A stretch of 64,000 nt of DNA from Synchiropus splendidus (Eukaryota; Chordata; Actinopteri; Syngnathiformes; Callionymidae). Position 1 is the stretch's first letter, and every line of letters starts with the position of its first letter. Where the stretch lies: NCBI RefSeq assembly GCF_027744825.2, contig NC_071342.1, forward strand, positions 19,064,501 to 19,128,500, in the 5' to 3' direction. Below the pieces are notes generated by a model. That model had not been told where the DNA came from, did no database searches, and saw nothing but the letters and a program-made list of their open reading frames with translations. The position numbers were made by a program, and so were the translations under genes. Shown piece after piece: positions 1 through 14,485 of this stretch.

Positions 1-3000
1 AATTATCAAAAGTATTGAATAAATAAGAATCTAGATATGAAATTAAGTAAATCCAGTCAACCACAGGGATGGGTGATATAAGCAAAAAAAAACCCAAATG
101 TATTTGGATAAATATAAAATGTCACTGTCAAATATCAGTTAAGACAGTTTACATTGAGACATCGATGTTTCATACCTCTCATGGAAGGTTGTTCTGTTTG
201 TAGCGTCACATACTGTGTTCTGCCAGGTTTATTTTGGTGCTAAATTGTGGTTCTCTGTGTGAGATGTTGGTAGCCTGGTGGTGGTTAGCGGAGGACGTGC
301 TTGAATGTTTTCAGTCAGATCAACATCTGTTGCCGTTGTTTTCTGGAGAGAACGTCACAAAGACAGGTGGGCAGTTTTTGCTTTGGCTGCTGTGCTGCAT
401 GAGTTGATCTGATCCTCCTATAGCCATGTTTGGAAACTTATTTGGACCACTCACTCTAACAAAAGCCACTCTTTTTCTATTCTTAATGTTCATGAAAGAC
501 ATGAAATTATTAAGATGAGACACAAAAAATCCCAATAATGGAGGTGCATTCATCTGTGGTCTGTTATTCAAAAGAAAATTCATAGTGTTTATGGATAAAC
601 AGTGGCTTTTTGAATGTATAAAAAGTGTAGCAAACGCCTGATATTCTCCCTCTGAAACTGGAATCTTTGCATGCAGCAGTTATCTTTTAAGTCGACGTGT
701 CCTTGCTTAGATACAGAGCAAGAGTTTGGACCCCACACAACAAACGCCTGGCCATCTGCAACAAGTATTTGTTTTGTTGGCATTTTACACCAGGACACAA
801 GAGACACAATTATCTGCCAAAGCTCACCCCGACATGAGCAACAATAGAATATACGTCTAATCGGATCAGGCCAGTTGCTTGGAAGAGCAGAGGAGGAAGA
901 GACAAGAGCCAACGTAGATAATAAGTCGAGCTGAAAAGCAAAAGTGAGACATGAGCAGAAGGAAACAGCAGCTCAGATTAAGATGCTACAATGTGCTGTG
1001 CTGAGGAGCGCAGCCACAATCTGGGAGGAGAAAGTGAAGAATGGATTGATAGTGACATTACACCCCGTCCAGGGGGAAGGTGGTGCAGCGAGGACCGGCT
1101 TGCTTTGACAATCTCCCTCCTGCTTCGCATGTACTGTTTAATTGCCCCGTGCATAGCTGAGTGAGTGGAAGGTGTCCACCTGAGCCAAGTGTTTTGTCAC
1201 TCGCACCTCAGCACATGCTTTTGCTCACACTCACCGGCTCTCAGTGGAATTACAAGTTCATTCGATGCCACGGTCTTTGTTTAAAGTTAAAAATCAGGTT
1301 CACAACAATTTATAAGGCGTCTAATTCACAAAAAAAGTAGCTTTTATCGGCCATGTTTGTATGTTTTTTCGAGTACAGTACAGTATTTCTGGAAGCCTCC
1401 AGCTCATAACTCATTCTGCATTGTAGTTACATTCAAAGGGCAACTCAAGGTTTTCTTTTCTGGCTCTCTGAGTTAAAACATATAAAAAAATCTACTGGTG
1501 CACAGTGAATGTAGCAGGAGTTATGAATGTTTTTCATGTGTTATTCATGGTCTTGAAACATTTAGAACCACTGTAATTTGCCTCAGTTTTTTTTCTTTTT
1601 CTATGTAAATCACATCATTGCAGTGACTTTCTGGGATTAATGCAACACACCACACAGAATTATTTTTAAAAAATCCTCACCAAACTAATATTTTCATAAT
1701 AATCTATTAAGAAATAAACACAAAAAGAAGCATGTTAATTGAAAATAGTCCACTGCTCTGTAGTTAAAACTGGCTTCTTTTCATTTAGATTTGTCTTTAA
1801 AAAAATACTGGGAAACAAATAAGAAATAATACGCATCTTTTGAAACTTTCTTTTGGTGAATCATCACCCGCACACGCGCCAGAGTGTGCGCTGTCCAAGG
1901 TGCTGAACTGATAATTCCCATACTGCCGACACTAGTTTTGCCGCTGTGTCATGAAATATGCCCTTGAATTACAGAGCGCTTTTCTCACTTTGTATTTGTT
2001 GTCCTGACAATAAACGGTTGTTGAAGCTGGGTTCCAATAACAGTGTAACTTTTCAAGTGCTTCGTTGGTGCCCATATTTCATTCTGAGTCATCATGTTCT
2101 CGCTGCTGCAGAAGAGCTGCGGCTGGAAAATCCCATGTCAACTGTCAGCGGACGGAGGCGTCCATCTTCATCAGTCTCTCCCCATCATATTCAGCCATTC
2201 GTCATATCTGAGATGTCTCTTGGAATTTGCAGCCAGGGTTAGCGGGGAACAGATCGACGACAGGGAGAGATCAGTGCGCTTATGCAAAGTGAAGACGAAC
2301 TTACACCAGCCCTCTTCATAAATTATACACAAGAACAGAACAAAAAAACTGGTTCCACATTCAAGAGACAATTTGACGGAAGACAAGTACTTCATGCACA
2401 AGAGGCACTTAGGGGAAACAGAAAGGAAAAAAAAAAAAACAGGTAAAGTAGTTTTCAGCAGATCTTGTTAAGTGGAAGAAAAAAATGTGTTGAATGTGCT
2501 AAATCAGACAAAGGAGGATACTGAAGTGTTCATGTCTGTGGAGGAATCTGCATGGACAATGATGATTTATAGTGGGTGAATATTTGCAAAAACAAGTCCA
2601 TGTATAGATGCATGTACTGGGCAGAAGATGATTTATGAATCGTAAATAATGCTGACTTTCTGTCATAACATGTTGGCATAACTGGATATAAAAATATGTG
2701 TGTTATGTGACTAGTTGTTAGTATTGTTACACATTTATTACTGCTAATTACAATACTAAAGATCATGGTTAAGCTACTGACAGTTCAGTAGAAGTTTGCA
2801 GACAGTCATGCGCATACATTTCCAATAACACTAACAAAATGAAAATGAATGGGCCAATTTAAACTGCCACACACGCACTGCTACCTCTGGTATCGAGACA
2901 TATGTCGGCGATGTGTTTAAATATATCCAGCAGCCTCTTTCTCACTCACCTGTAATTTTAGTCTAAATCGAATTTGCGAGACATTTAATATAACTTTACA

Positions 3001-4314
3001 ACTTCAGACGCAAGAGGAATTGTGTTGCCATCATTTTCCGCTGGCGTTGTTTATGAGTCTGTTTACGCTGTCAAATGTGGTGTGTAGATATGATATGAAA
3101 TCAGCAGATTTTGGAGGGAGATATGTAAATAAAATTGTTAGTAACCACCTCAGTCATTAGTATTTATAGAGGTTCTTATATTTACAGCACAACTCTTTAA
3201 TATTTAAAATCTGTATCAAGTATGGAGATTATAACTTATCCTTCTGCTGTGTTACTCGAAGTACCAATACAACACATGACGTCACAGAGCTGATTTGTCT
3301 TGAGATGTCTAGACCCGAGTAATGGTCCTACGAATTTATTGAACGATATCATTGTCAACAATATTTTTATTATTTTTAAAACGGCTCAGGAGGCATGTTT
3401 TTGATGTGTTTTCTTATTTGTTGTAACCACAGCTCCTCCATGTTGTTGGCCTCACCTCACTTATTTGGTTTAAAGCCAAAATATTCCCACACTATTATCT
3501 TATTTTCTCCTCCCTTCATTTCTTCAACACTGTACTGTGTTGCTCTTCTGGAGTCTCACTTATGACTGACTGCTGCTGAGCCTTAAACTGTGCTTTCATA
3601 GCAAGATGCGACAGACAAGAGGGATCACTTTGTTCATTCCGCCTGGAGATGCGTCTAAAAAAAAAAAAAACCGATGCAGAGTGAACCCTCCTGTTAGTAG
3701 GCGCAGACGAGGTCGTGGACTGACTCAGGAAACTGGAGTGGAGGAGATGAAAATAGTGAACATGCACATAGCAATTAATGACGAAGTTCATTTTTATTAT
3801 CGTTTTAATAATGGACTGTGCTCAGAGAGGGGTTTCCAAGTCACTGGAATAGGCTCCACCTACTGTGACCCTGTTGTGCAGGGATGGGAAACTCGGTCAT
3901 GTGGGACCGGATGTGAACTGTCCACAATGGGGAGTCAGGAAGATTACAGGAAGATTGGCATCAGTCTCCTTTTGAATTTTTGGAGGCAAATTTTAGCGTG
4001 AAGCATATCTGTGGTTCACCTCCACCTCTTAGCATGAGACACTTTTTTTTTTTTTTGTTTGGTCGTACATCCTCTTTTCCATCTTCCATCTGTTTCACTT
4101 TCAGGTTGTTGAAAACCTCCGGGTTGCTTCCTTGTATAATGTCCACTTGCTCGTAAAACAACTCAAATCTCTGTTGTGTGGTCTGTGTCGACGGCTCACA
4201 CTTGAGTTTCGTGTGTATAAAATTGGACGATGAGTCAAATACACTTATTGAAAGTGTGGAGAGGCCACAGAAAATGAGGAAGGATTCGCCTTGACTTTGA
4301 CACGTTTTCCAATG
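1..4314. other. Upstream flank or leader intron of cdh23, no gene recognised
   Basis: This stretch lies before the start-codon exon of cdh23. Because that exon begins with a splice acceptor, some or all of this DNA may be a leader intron, and a non-coding first exon may be here or outside the window. I could not identify it, nor a convincing promoter. The DNA is AT-rich and has no long microsatellite; short A or T runs occur near 2430-2440, 3659-3671 and 4041-4055. Open frames here are short and have no recognisable domain. A protein-like antisense stretch at about 4040-4260 is listed separately. Confidence 0.5.
4040..4260 (-). pseudogene. Possible fragment of an unidentified coding sequence (retrocopy-like)
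   Basis: On the minus strand this part of a 420-nt open frame (4380 to 3961) reads like real protein, with balanced, charged composition and no low complexity until a lysine run. One segment reads TQQRFELFYEQVDIIQGSNP, followed by EVFNNLKVKQMEDGKEDVRP. It is directly followed on the same strand by a run of 14 A (about 4054 down to 4041), which could be the poly(A) trace of a retroposed mRNA piece. I do not recognise the parent protein. There is no initiator, intron or stop that would define a gene, and the upstream end of the frame runs into a hAT-like element at 4315. It may be a chance frame. What is seen is the frame and the A run; a retrocopy is only an inference. Confidence 0.25.
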
Positions 4315-5019
4315 CAGGGCTTCTTCACCTTTTTGATCTCGGGGTCCACCTTTTCCAGAACAAGTGGGTCCAGGCCCCATTCAAGTAATAGAACTGATTC
4401 ATTACTGTGAGTACTGATTTCAGAATTACTGATTTCATTTGTGTCCAATAAGCGTACATGTAAACAAACCAAAACCTTGTGAAAATGACATGAAACCATG
4501 TGATCAGCGCAAAGGTACTTGTCATGGAAAAGTCCATCCAGCAGCAGAACCATGTTCACCAAATTTACTAAAGAAAAGAAGACAAAAATACCCTTGATGC
4601 AAACTGTTCAGAAAATTGGAAAAACTATACATCATGAATATAATTCTGAAAAAAATAAATATAATAAAGCTTGAAATATCAAAATATTTTGTTTTTCATA
4701 AACTCTAAAGAAGATAAGTAAAGTGTAAATGAAAGTAATTCATTTCAAAAACTGCTCCAACAGGTGAACAGTGTTTACTGTTGGGGGCGCCATCACTTTC
4801 TTGATCATTTTTTTCTTTTCAATATATAGTTGTTAACTATCACAGATTTGCAGCTGTCAAGTCAATTCAGCGACACACTACTGCCCCCATATGTGGCTAA
4901 TGTATTAAAACAGAGCATCTCACGGCCCAGACGTGAAAAACAAAAACCTTCTAGCGGCCCTTTAGGGGGCTCTCACAGCCCAGCCAATGGGCCTCGGCCC
5001 CTACGGTGAAGAATCACTG
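4315..5019 (-). mobile_element. hAT-like non-autonomous element, family 1, copy A (705 bp)
   Basis: The element begins CAGGGCTTCTTCACC and ends with the inverse of CAGTGATTCTTCACC, so the ends are imperfect inverted repeats of the hAT type. It is the reverse complement of the copies at 39500-40025 and 48396-49101. Shared internal blocks include the segment reading GTCAATTCAGCGACACACTA near 4860, the stretch before it that contains the GCAGCTGTC motif, and the block reading AAACCAAAACCTTGTGAAA near 4470. Flanks TTCCAATG and CTCTGCTG match at only 4 of 8 positions, so the target duplication is decayed. It holds no transposase frame. Copies A and C are almost identical in length (705 and 706 bp). 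Confidence 0.8.
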
Positions 5020-5832
5020 CTCTGCTGGGATGCTTCTGGTTTATGTGTTGCAAACCTGTATATACTGTAGGTTCACCATACAGCTGCCATATGACGCCAT
5101 GGAGTGGAGGTTATTAAATGCTTTGGCCTCGTGACTGGTGAATCGAAGTCAGTAAATGGAATTCCTCTTATGCTGTAATAATACATGAAGGAGTACTGTA
5201 GACGTGATCGTATGAGGAACCGCGGTTCATTTTATACTGTCTTCTCTGGGCTGTTGGTTCGCTGTCGCCTCGTGGGCTCAACCATGAGAGGCACTGTGAG
5301 TGACCAATCATTTTCCAGAGTTGCTTCCTAACTGGACGCCTCGCGCGACAATGGATCGATACATGATCGCTAACAATTCAGCCGTGCGGCAATTTACGGT
5401 TAATTAAAGCCGTGTCTTTGCTGCTCTCCTGGCAGCAATATTGACGTTGAACACCTGCAAGTGAGCGTCCGGCGTAACCCCCTCTATCATGACCCGCACA
5501 TGCTGACTGAGATCATCGCTTTTGCTGTGTTGTCTGTAAGGAAATGTCAATTACACTGTATATTCGCTCATTTAATTCACGAGACTGTTGTGAGAAAATC
5601 GGGGTTCAATGTCTTCATTATGTCTTTTGAATTTTGCATCAGCCCTCAAAGTAGATTTTAGCATCACACACCATCTGGTGCGGACACACCAACACACACA
5701 GGTTTGGATTTCTGTAATTATATTGATCATTACGCAGTAATCACACCAGGAACAGAAATGACTTTGACATTACTCGACTCAGTTGTGAGTCATTAACTGA
5801 AGGGATTTGTTCTGTTGTCTCCTCCGCTGCAG
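5020..5832. other. DNA just upstream of the first coding exon
   Basis: This is 813 bp between a hAT-like element and the start-codon exon. It ends in a strong pyrimidine tract and acceptor (TTCTGTTGTCTCCTCCGCTGCAG), which shows that a leader exon is spliced on from upstream. Possible donor-like sites such as ACT|GTGAGT near 5295 exist, but none can be assigned to a leader exon from sequence alone. A 66-codon frame at 5461-5661 has no recognisable content. Confidence 0.6.
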
Positions 5833-5835
5833 GTG

Positions 5836-5920
5836 ATGCCGTGGAGCGTGGATTCGGGTGGCATGATGTCATTTGCCAAGCTCCTGCTGCCCCTCGTAAT
5901 TCTCAACTCTTACTGTGAAG
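5836..5920 (+). CDS. cdh23: Cadherin-23, coding exon 1: start codon and signal peptide
   Basis: This exon starts the precursor of cadherin-23, a large single-pass membrane protein that forms the upper part of the tip link in hair-cell stereocilia. It encodes 28 codons plus one base. The acceptor is CTGCAG|GTG at 5833, three bases before the ATG, and the donor is GAAG|GTGAGC at 5921, leaving phase 1. The peptide has a basic residue (AKLLL) before a hydrophobic core LLLPLVIL and then NSYCEA, which fits a cleavable secretion signal with cleavage near the exon junction. Two further Met codons at 5863 and 5866 would give a more usual 18-20-residue signal peptide, so the true start may be one of them. 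The first ATG has G at -3. Identity rests on the next exons joining in frame. No 5' UTR exon was found. Confidence 0.88.
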
Positions 5921-8956
<3,036 letters not shown>

Positions 8957-9031
8957 CTTCCAACCAGCCGCCGCGGTTCCTGAACTACTTCTTCTCCACA
9001 TATCTCCTCATCTACGAAGATATGCCCGTTG
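8957..9031 (+). CDS. cdh23: Cadherin-23, coding exon 2: N-terminus of EC1
   Basis: This 75-nt exon enters in phase 1 (acceptor CATCGCAG|CTTCC) and leaves in phase 1 (donor GTTG|GTAAGT). Joined to exon 1 it reads A-SNQPPRF followed by LNYFFSTYLLIYEDMPVG. This is the beginning of mature cadherin-23: human CDH23 has the closely similar FFDTYLLISEDTPVG at the same place, including the glutamate of the first calcium-binding motif (the E of Y/S-E-D). The mature N-terminus of EC1 makes the tip-link handshake with protocadherin-15. The Asn of SNQ aligns with N3 of mammalian EC1, while the next position is Gln instead of Arg4. Exon limits give a frame that continues into the next exon after a 26.4-kb intron. 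Confidence 0.95.
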
Positions 9032-10800
9032 GTAAGTGTCTGCGGAATAGGAGAACACTTTTATTCGAAGCAAAGCGTACTTGTTTTTAGCGCAGGGGCG
9101 GTCTCACCTCGTGTCACTCGAGCATAATTCAAAAAGGAGTGGAGAGATGTGTTGTAGTGGAACACGGGCACTGATAGAAGAGGATGTGTGAGCGCAGCTC
9201 CCAGATATGCCTGATTCTAAACAGCAGCTGCAATATACACAACTCGCCGTAAAGCTGAAGAAAGGCGGAGCAGCTTAGATATTTCATGTCTGAGTGAAAA
9301 ATAGAAGTGGCGCTGGGTTTATTGTACGCGAGCTTATATGTTGTCACCCGCCGCTGTCGGGATCTGAACCATGATTCTTCATGGATTTGTTTTCTGTCTG
9401 TTTTCTTTTGAAGTTTTGTGGGCGATGGTGATCGGCAGGTCAATTTAGTGCTCATTGGTGTGTCGTCGCTCAGGATGACGTTGCATTTAAATATATATAT
9501 ATAGTATTGATTTTTTTTAAAAACTTGGCTTGTTCTTAATCACAGAACCTTTGTGTTGTGTTGTCGCCCTCCTCGCATTCGATGCATATTAGCGGCTACA
9601 TCTGTCAGACAGCCTGCCGTTTATTTCCCTCCATTTTTCACCGTTTTCGCTGTGAATCATAAAACTTTCAAGTAACAGCCAAACCTTGGTTATCAACCGC
9701 AGACAGCGATGCCTTGCAGCGTCTTCTCTATCATTACAATCTTAGTTGACTGTTTTGTGCTTTGCCAATGAACGTGGCAGTTACAACCGAAGGCACACTG
9801 TCATCATAAACCAAACGGCGTTTCTCTAATCGCTGTCTGGTTTGGAGTGTTCTCCCCTAAACCCTTTCTGGCAGCAGGCCATCCGTTCATTTTGCTGGTG
9901 TTCAATTGAAGGCCATTAACCGTGTTGCTGGGTGGTGCTCATTTCCCTAACTGCGCCGTCCAGGCTGCCCTCTGGTCATGAATCACCGTGTCCTCCGGCA
10001 GCTGGGCTTGAGTCCAACATTAACTTGCACTGGTCCGGAGAGCTTTCCGTCATGTCCTGTCCTAGGCTGGGACGGCTTCTTTAGCGGAGCGATCATGGGC
10101 TGAGTGATCGGACACTAACCATTCGTCAAGATTATCTTTATCAGCGCCGCAGATGGGCTTCTCCTGGATGACCTCCAACAAATAAACGGCTTGATATTTA
10201 GGGGATTTTAACAAGTTTATTAGAAAGACACTTGTAAATGATGTACACAGAGTGGCCGAGTGAATGAGTCAGACACGGACTGTATGTGGCAGAATGGTGC
10301 TGCGATGGTGGAGCTGCAGTTGCTCAACATGGGAGTCGCTGGTGCGCCTCTCGCTGTGCTTGTTCTGTCAACTGATTCAAGTAGCTAGGTTTGGCTCGCA
10401 CACACTGTCCAGGGTTACATGAAACGAGAGGAGATGAATCGCAAGGGTAAATGTAGGGTAAACAAATAAAGGGTAAACATCCAAGTGTTTTCCTTAGACC
10501 TGCTTCGTGTGATAGATAAGATCTCCTTTCTCTTCATGTCTTCTGAACGCAAATGTTATGACTTAAACATGTTTAGATTGAAGACTCACCTTTATGCATG
10601 ACAGAAACTGAGATGCATTAAGTGGAGCCAAGGATAATAATTACAAAAATTAAACAATCGCTGAGGGTCTACTTCAGGTTGTCACTGTCCACAGCTTTGC
10701 TAACATATGACCTTTTCTGATTTTGGTTGCGGAACACCAACACTGATTGTCCTGGGATTATATATATATATATTTTTTTCCCTTTTCTTCAACAGTAAAT

Positions 10801-10924
10801 AGCGTACTTTTGTTCAACGGTTCTTGTTTTTTGTGCACAAAATGCACAACTTGATAAGCGATCATGTAGCTGAAGGACTCATATTGGTAATATTTTCATA
10901 TTTTATAAAAGAAAGTTAAACACT
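10801..10924 (+). repeat. Single unit of the AGCGTACTTTTGTTCAACGG repeat
   Basis: This unit begins AGCGTACTTTTGTTCAACGG after a short TA and T-rich tract (10759-10780). It shares with the inverted pair at 12333-12580 this 20-bp head, the block GCTGAAGGACT followed by TATTGGTAATA, and the tail AAAGTTAAA-ACTTT. It is therefore a third copy of one short interspersed unit in the same intron. No coding frame is present. Confidence 0.75.
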
Positions 10925-11974
10925 TTACTGCTCTTTCAGTGCGCCTTCTTCTTTGTTGTTTATTGTTCTTCTTTTCACCCGTCCCCAGGACCTCTCCAGT
11001 CTGTACTTAATAGGCACCATGACTGACTGAAAGGCCAAGCTCTTGACTTGAGCCCAGTGATCAGTTCCTTGGTGAGAAGGTAGCAGCCGGATGTTCATGT
11101 TAGGTGACACCAGGATACTGACCTAACCAAGCATGTGATTTGAAAGCATTACAACTGAATCTAAAATATTTTAAAACACTTTTAAGCCACAGACAAAACA
11201 CTGCACAACTAATGTATTTACTGTCGCCAAAAATGCATATTTTTATTCAAAACATGCATTGTTGTTGGAGGTCACGCATTTGAACTACACTTTTTATTGT
11301 TATTTTAAGAGATTCTGTTGTATTCTGTTCTAGAGTGGAGGACTGACGAATAAATGTGTCAAGGCTTCAAGGTTTTTTTTTCTTTTTATGTATTTGATTC
11401 TGGTGTTGTCTGGCAGCACACCAAGAGCTTCCACTCAGGACCTTGGAGCTTCATCTCCGTACGGCAGGCAGGATAATGTGATTTATGAGAGAGATTAGTA
11501 AACGCATCCATAACTAGAATGGTTACTTGATCTTAAGCCCCCTGCCTGTTCGATGCCTCTCACTGAGAAGTGGTTTGGTTCAGACTCAAAAACAAGGTGT
11601 CGCTAAGATGCTGCAAAGATTCCCTCTATCAGGAAATGAGTTTCCTGTACAGTTCCGATAACAAAGAAGAAAAAAAAAAAAGGCACTGGCTTGTTCGGTG
11701 TTTTTGAGCAGTGGGGGAAAAGTATCTTCCACCGAATAAAATAAAGGATGCTTGGTTTTGAGACCTTGTTGGTGCCCAGACTTTGTATATATGCTGATGA
11801 ACTGTTGCCCTTATTTAAAAGTGTATTTCGAGCATCGGCTGTTTTTGTTTGTGAAATATAAATAGAGTAATTCGCCAATTCAGTGAGTGTGAGAGCAAAC
11901 ACTCGGCTGTGGGTTCAGTCACTCTTCAGGGCCCAACTAAATACACAAGATGATGTTTAAATGCAGTGGCAGAT

Positions 11975-11976
<2 letters not shown>

Positions 11977-12013
<37 letters not shown>
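11977..12013. repeat. (GT)n microsatellite, 37 bp
   Basis: A perfect GT dinucleotide run in intron 2 of cdh23, ending in GTGGTGTCGG. Confidence 0.96.
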
Positions 12014-12014
<1 letters not shown>

Positions 12015-12270
12015 TGTCGGGAAATGGGATGTGTAATGAGACTGAGGAACACTTTGATTAAACGCTCTCATCTCCTAATCCACTTTGCACTGATGCCGAA
12101 GATTAAGTTCTCTACTGAGTAATTAGCTCGCAGAGCAAACGCTACATTTGTTCAAAATAAGTTACTTCGACTCTCGAAGGGGATAGTTCATGTTTTGTTG
12201 AGCGCCAGGCCTCACCACTGGATTATAAATCCGGCTGCTATAAGCCGGTACGTAGGTGATAAGTCATCAA

Positions 12271-12332
12271 TTATATATATATATATATCTATATATATAT
12301 ATAGATATATATATAGATATCTATATATATAT
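12271..12332. repeat. (TA)n microsatellite with GATA interruptions, left flank of foldback
   Basis: TA-rich array containing several TATC and GATA interruptions. It directly abuts the left arm of the inverted repeat that starts at 12333. Confidence 0.95.
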
Positions 12333-12575
12333 AGCGTACTTTTGTTCAACGGTTTGTTTTTGTTTAGTGACATTTGGTAATGACATGGTAATACTTTATA
12401 ATAATAAAATTTTACAAAGTATAGTAAAGTTAAATACTTTTTTTATTATTTAAAAAAAAAATAAATTTATTATTATTATAAAGTATTAGTATTACCAATA
12501 CAAGTCCTTCAGCTTCAGTGCTGAGTGTTTGAAAAGTCACTAAACAAAAACACAAACCGTTGAACAAAATTTGAA

Positions 12576-12580
<5 letters not shown>
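12333..12580. mobile_element. Foldback-like inverted repeat element between TA arrays
   Basis: The left arm begins AGCGTACTTTTGTTCAACGG, continues with TTTTTGTTTAGTGACATTT, and later GGTAATACTTTATAATAATA. The right arm is its imperfect reverse complement: TAAAGTATTAGTATTACC, then GTCACTAAACAAAAACACAAACCGTTGAACAAAA, ending at 12580. The two arms could pair over about 100 bp, around an A/T-rich centre near 12440-12470. The right arm is longer and contains CAAGTCCTTCAGC, which matches the lone unit at 10801-10924. Both outer ends sit in TA arrays, which suggests insertion into, or growth from, a TA target. No transposase is present. The class cannot be assigned from sequence alone. Confidence 0.75.

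Positions 12581-12629
<49 letters not shown>
12581..12629. repeat. (TA)n microsatellite, right flank of foldback
   Basis: A perfect 49-bp TA run that directly follows the right arm of the inverted repeat ending at 12580. Confidence 0.96.
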
Positions 12630-12631
<2 letters not shown>

Positions 12632-14485
12632 CTCACAGTCATTTCCTCTGTGAGAAAATAGGATGAAGCACAAAAAATGAAGTGGATCCAAAATCATTTT
12701 ATGAAGCAGCCTCTGCATGTTAGTCTGCTCCTTGCTCTCCTCCTATGTTTAGAAAGTCCAGCTCAAGGTGGCATCTGCTTTATGGTATAACCTTAACTGC
12801 GTGAGATGCTTGATGAGTTTTCACTAGGAAGAAGGAGATATAAAAGCTTTGAACACCCCAAAACTGAAATGTGTTCTTTCACTCTAGAGCTGAGAGAGTG
12901 TGTTCTCATGTTTACGTCCATTTTCAGAGATGAAAACAAGCAATAAGAACTGATAGGCTGGCAATCTTTGTTAACTCATGTAGCACATTGTTGCGTCTGT
13001 TTCGCGTTAAAGGCACTCCAACACTCAACATGGTCCCCTGTCTGAGAGTCAGTTCCTCAAGTGTATCTGCATGTCCATTTGCAGACATGATTCTAAGTCA
13101 TGATTTGAACATGATTCTAAAAAGCATACAGCACATACTGCATTAACAGTTGACATTTTTTAAAACTATGACTGCAACCTATTAGAACAAGACACCCCAA
13201 CCTTTTGATGGTCCGTGAGCGGCTTCCAGTTTCTGACCTTGTTTTGCTCATTGGTGCGCAACTTGTTTTGTGTACTTGTTGTTTACCTGAGGGTGGGGAT
13301 TGGTGCACCTGTAAATGGGTGGAGTCTGGGAGGTAAAGATGTGTGACTAAAAAATGAGCGACAACATGAAAACATAGGTGCACATGAGGCAGTGTGCACA
13401 GGTTCTTTAGACGGCCACAAAGAGAAACGTATGTTAGTGTTGCAGGAGCAGGACGTCCTCCAGTGTGTAGTACTTTTTTTTTTTTTTCTGAAATCTTCTC
13501 GTGATATTACTGACTTGTGGAAGTCCAAGAAAGTGCACCTTGTGTTGTGTCGGTGGGGAATAGTAACCACTGACAGAGTATCAAAGTTTGCTCTCCGTCT
13601 TACGTCACTTGTCTTCTGGTTTCGTGCTCCGATTTTTGGTCAAATCTGCCCCCACACATTCTTCTCTGCCCACTGTAAATACTTCACACTTTTAATTAGC
13701 TCTGCGGCATTCCTAATTCAATAATCATTAAGGAGACGAAAGTAGCCCCAAGGAACAACTTATTGAAGCCTTCCCCTAAACATGTTGATAATGTCTGTGT
13801 ACTCTGGCTGGAGCCAATTCCCTCCTGTCAGCCGCCTCAGGCTCTGCGCATTAACTATGGCTTGTCAACACTCTCTCTCTCTCTCACGGACACTGTCTGC
13901 CTTTGTGTTCCCTCCAGCTTTCTCTGCAGCTTATTGGCTCTGTTAGCTTTTCTGTAATCATAAACCACAGATTATCATAAGTATTGCAGGCTATTAACAG
14001 TCTTCTGGATTGACTTCTGTTGGGATGTTGCCTGATATTGAAACCCCTAACTTATTTTTGAAGGAGATTTGTCTTTATTGTATGGCAGATTGTGTTTGTC
14101 AGAGCGTGTTAGATACGGAGTTACTGTGAGGATAACTTTGAAAACTGCAGTATGTGCGCGATACAGTGATCATACATGAATCAGGTTACAGCTAAAAACA
14201 CAAGGATTACTGCACTACAAGATCATCTACTGCAAAAAAATATTAGCCAGCGCTAACTACAATTCTCACCAGATAATTTCAGTCGCAATTGATACTCACT
14301 AGTGGATCTCAAACAATTTTACACTTATTTAAGTACACATTTATTTGTTCACAAAACACAACAGTGAAATTCAAATTCAAAATAGATAAAAAATTACAAA
14401 AATATCAGTAATAAATATAAAAAAGAAAAATGATTGTGCTGTTGTTATTATTAGTGTTGTGTTGTTGTTATTACTGTTAGTGGTA

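Noticed and set aside
3606..4001. 131-codon open frame on the + strand
   Set aside because: It passes through a poly(A) run coding for lysines, has no recognisable domain and overlaps the antisense protein-like stretch; probably chance.
12195..12718. Open frames rich in Ile and Tyr on both strands
   Set aside because: They are translations of TA microsatellites and of the foldback arms. The same holds for the frame at 62047-62229.
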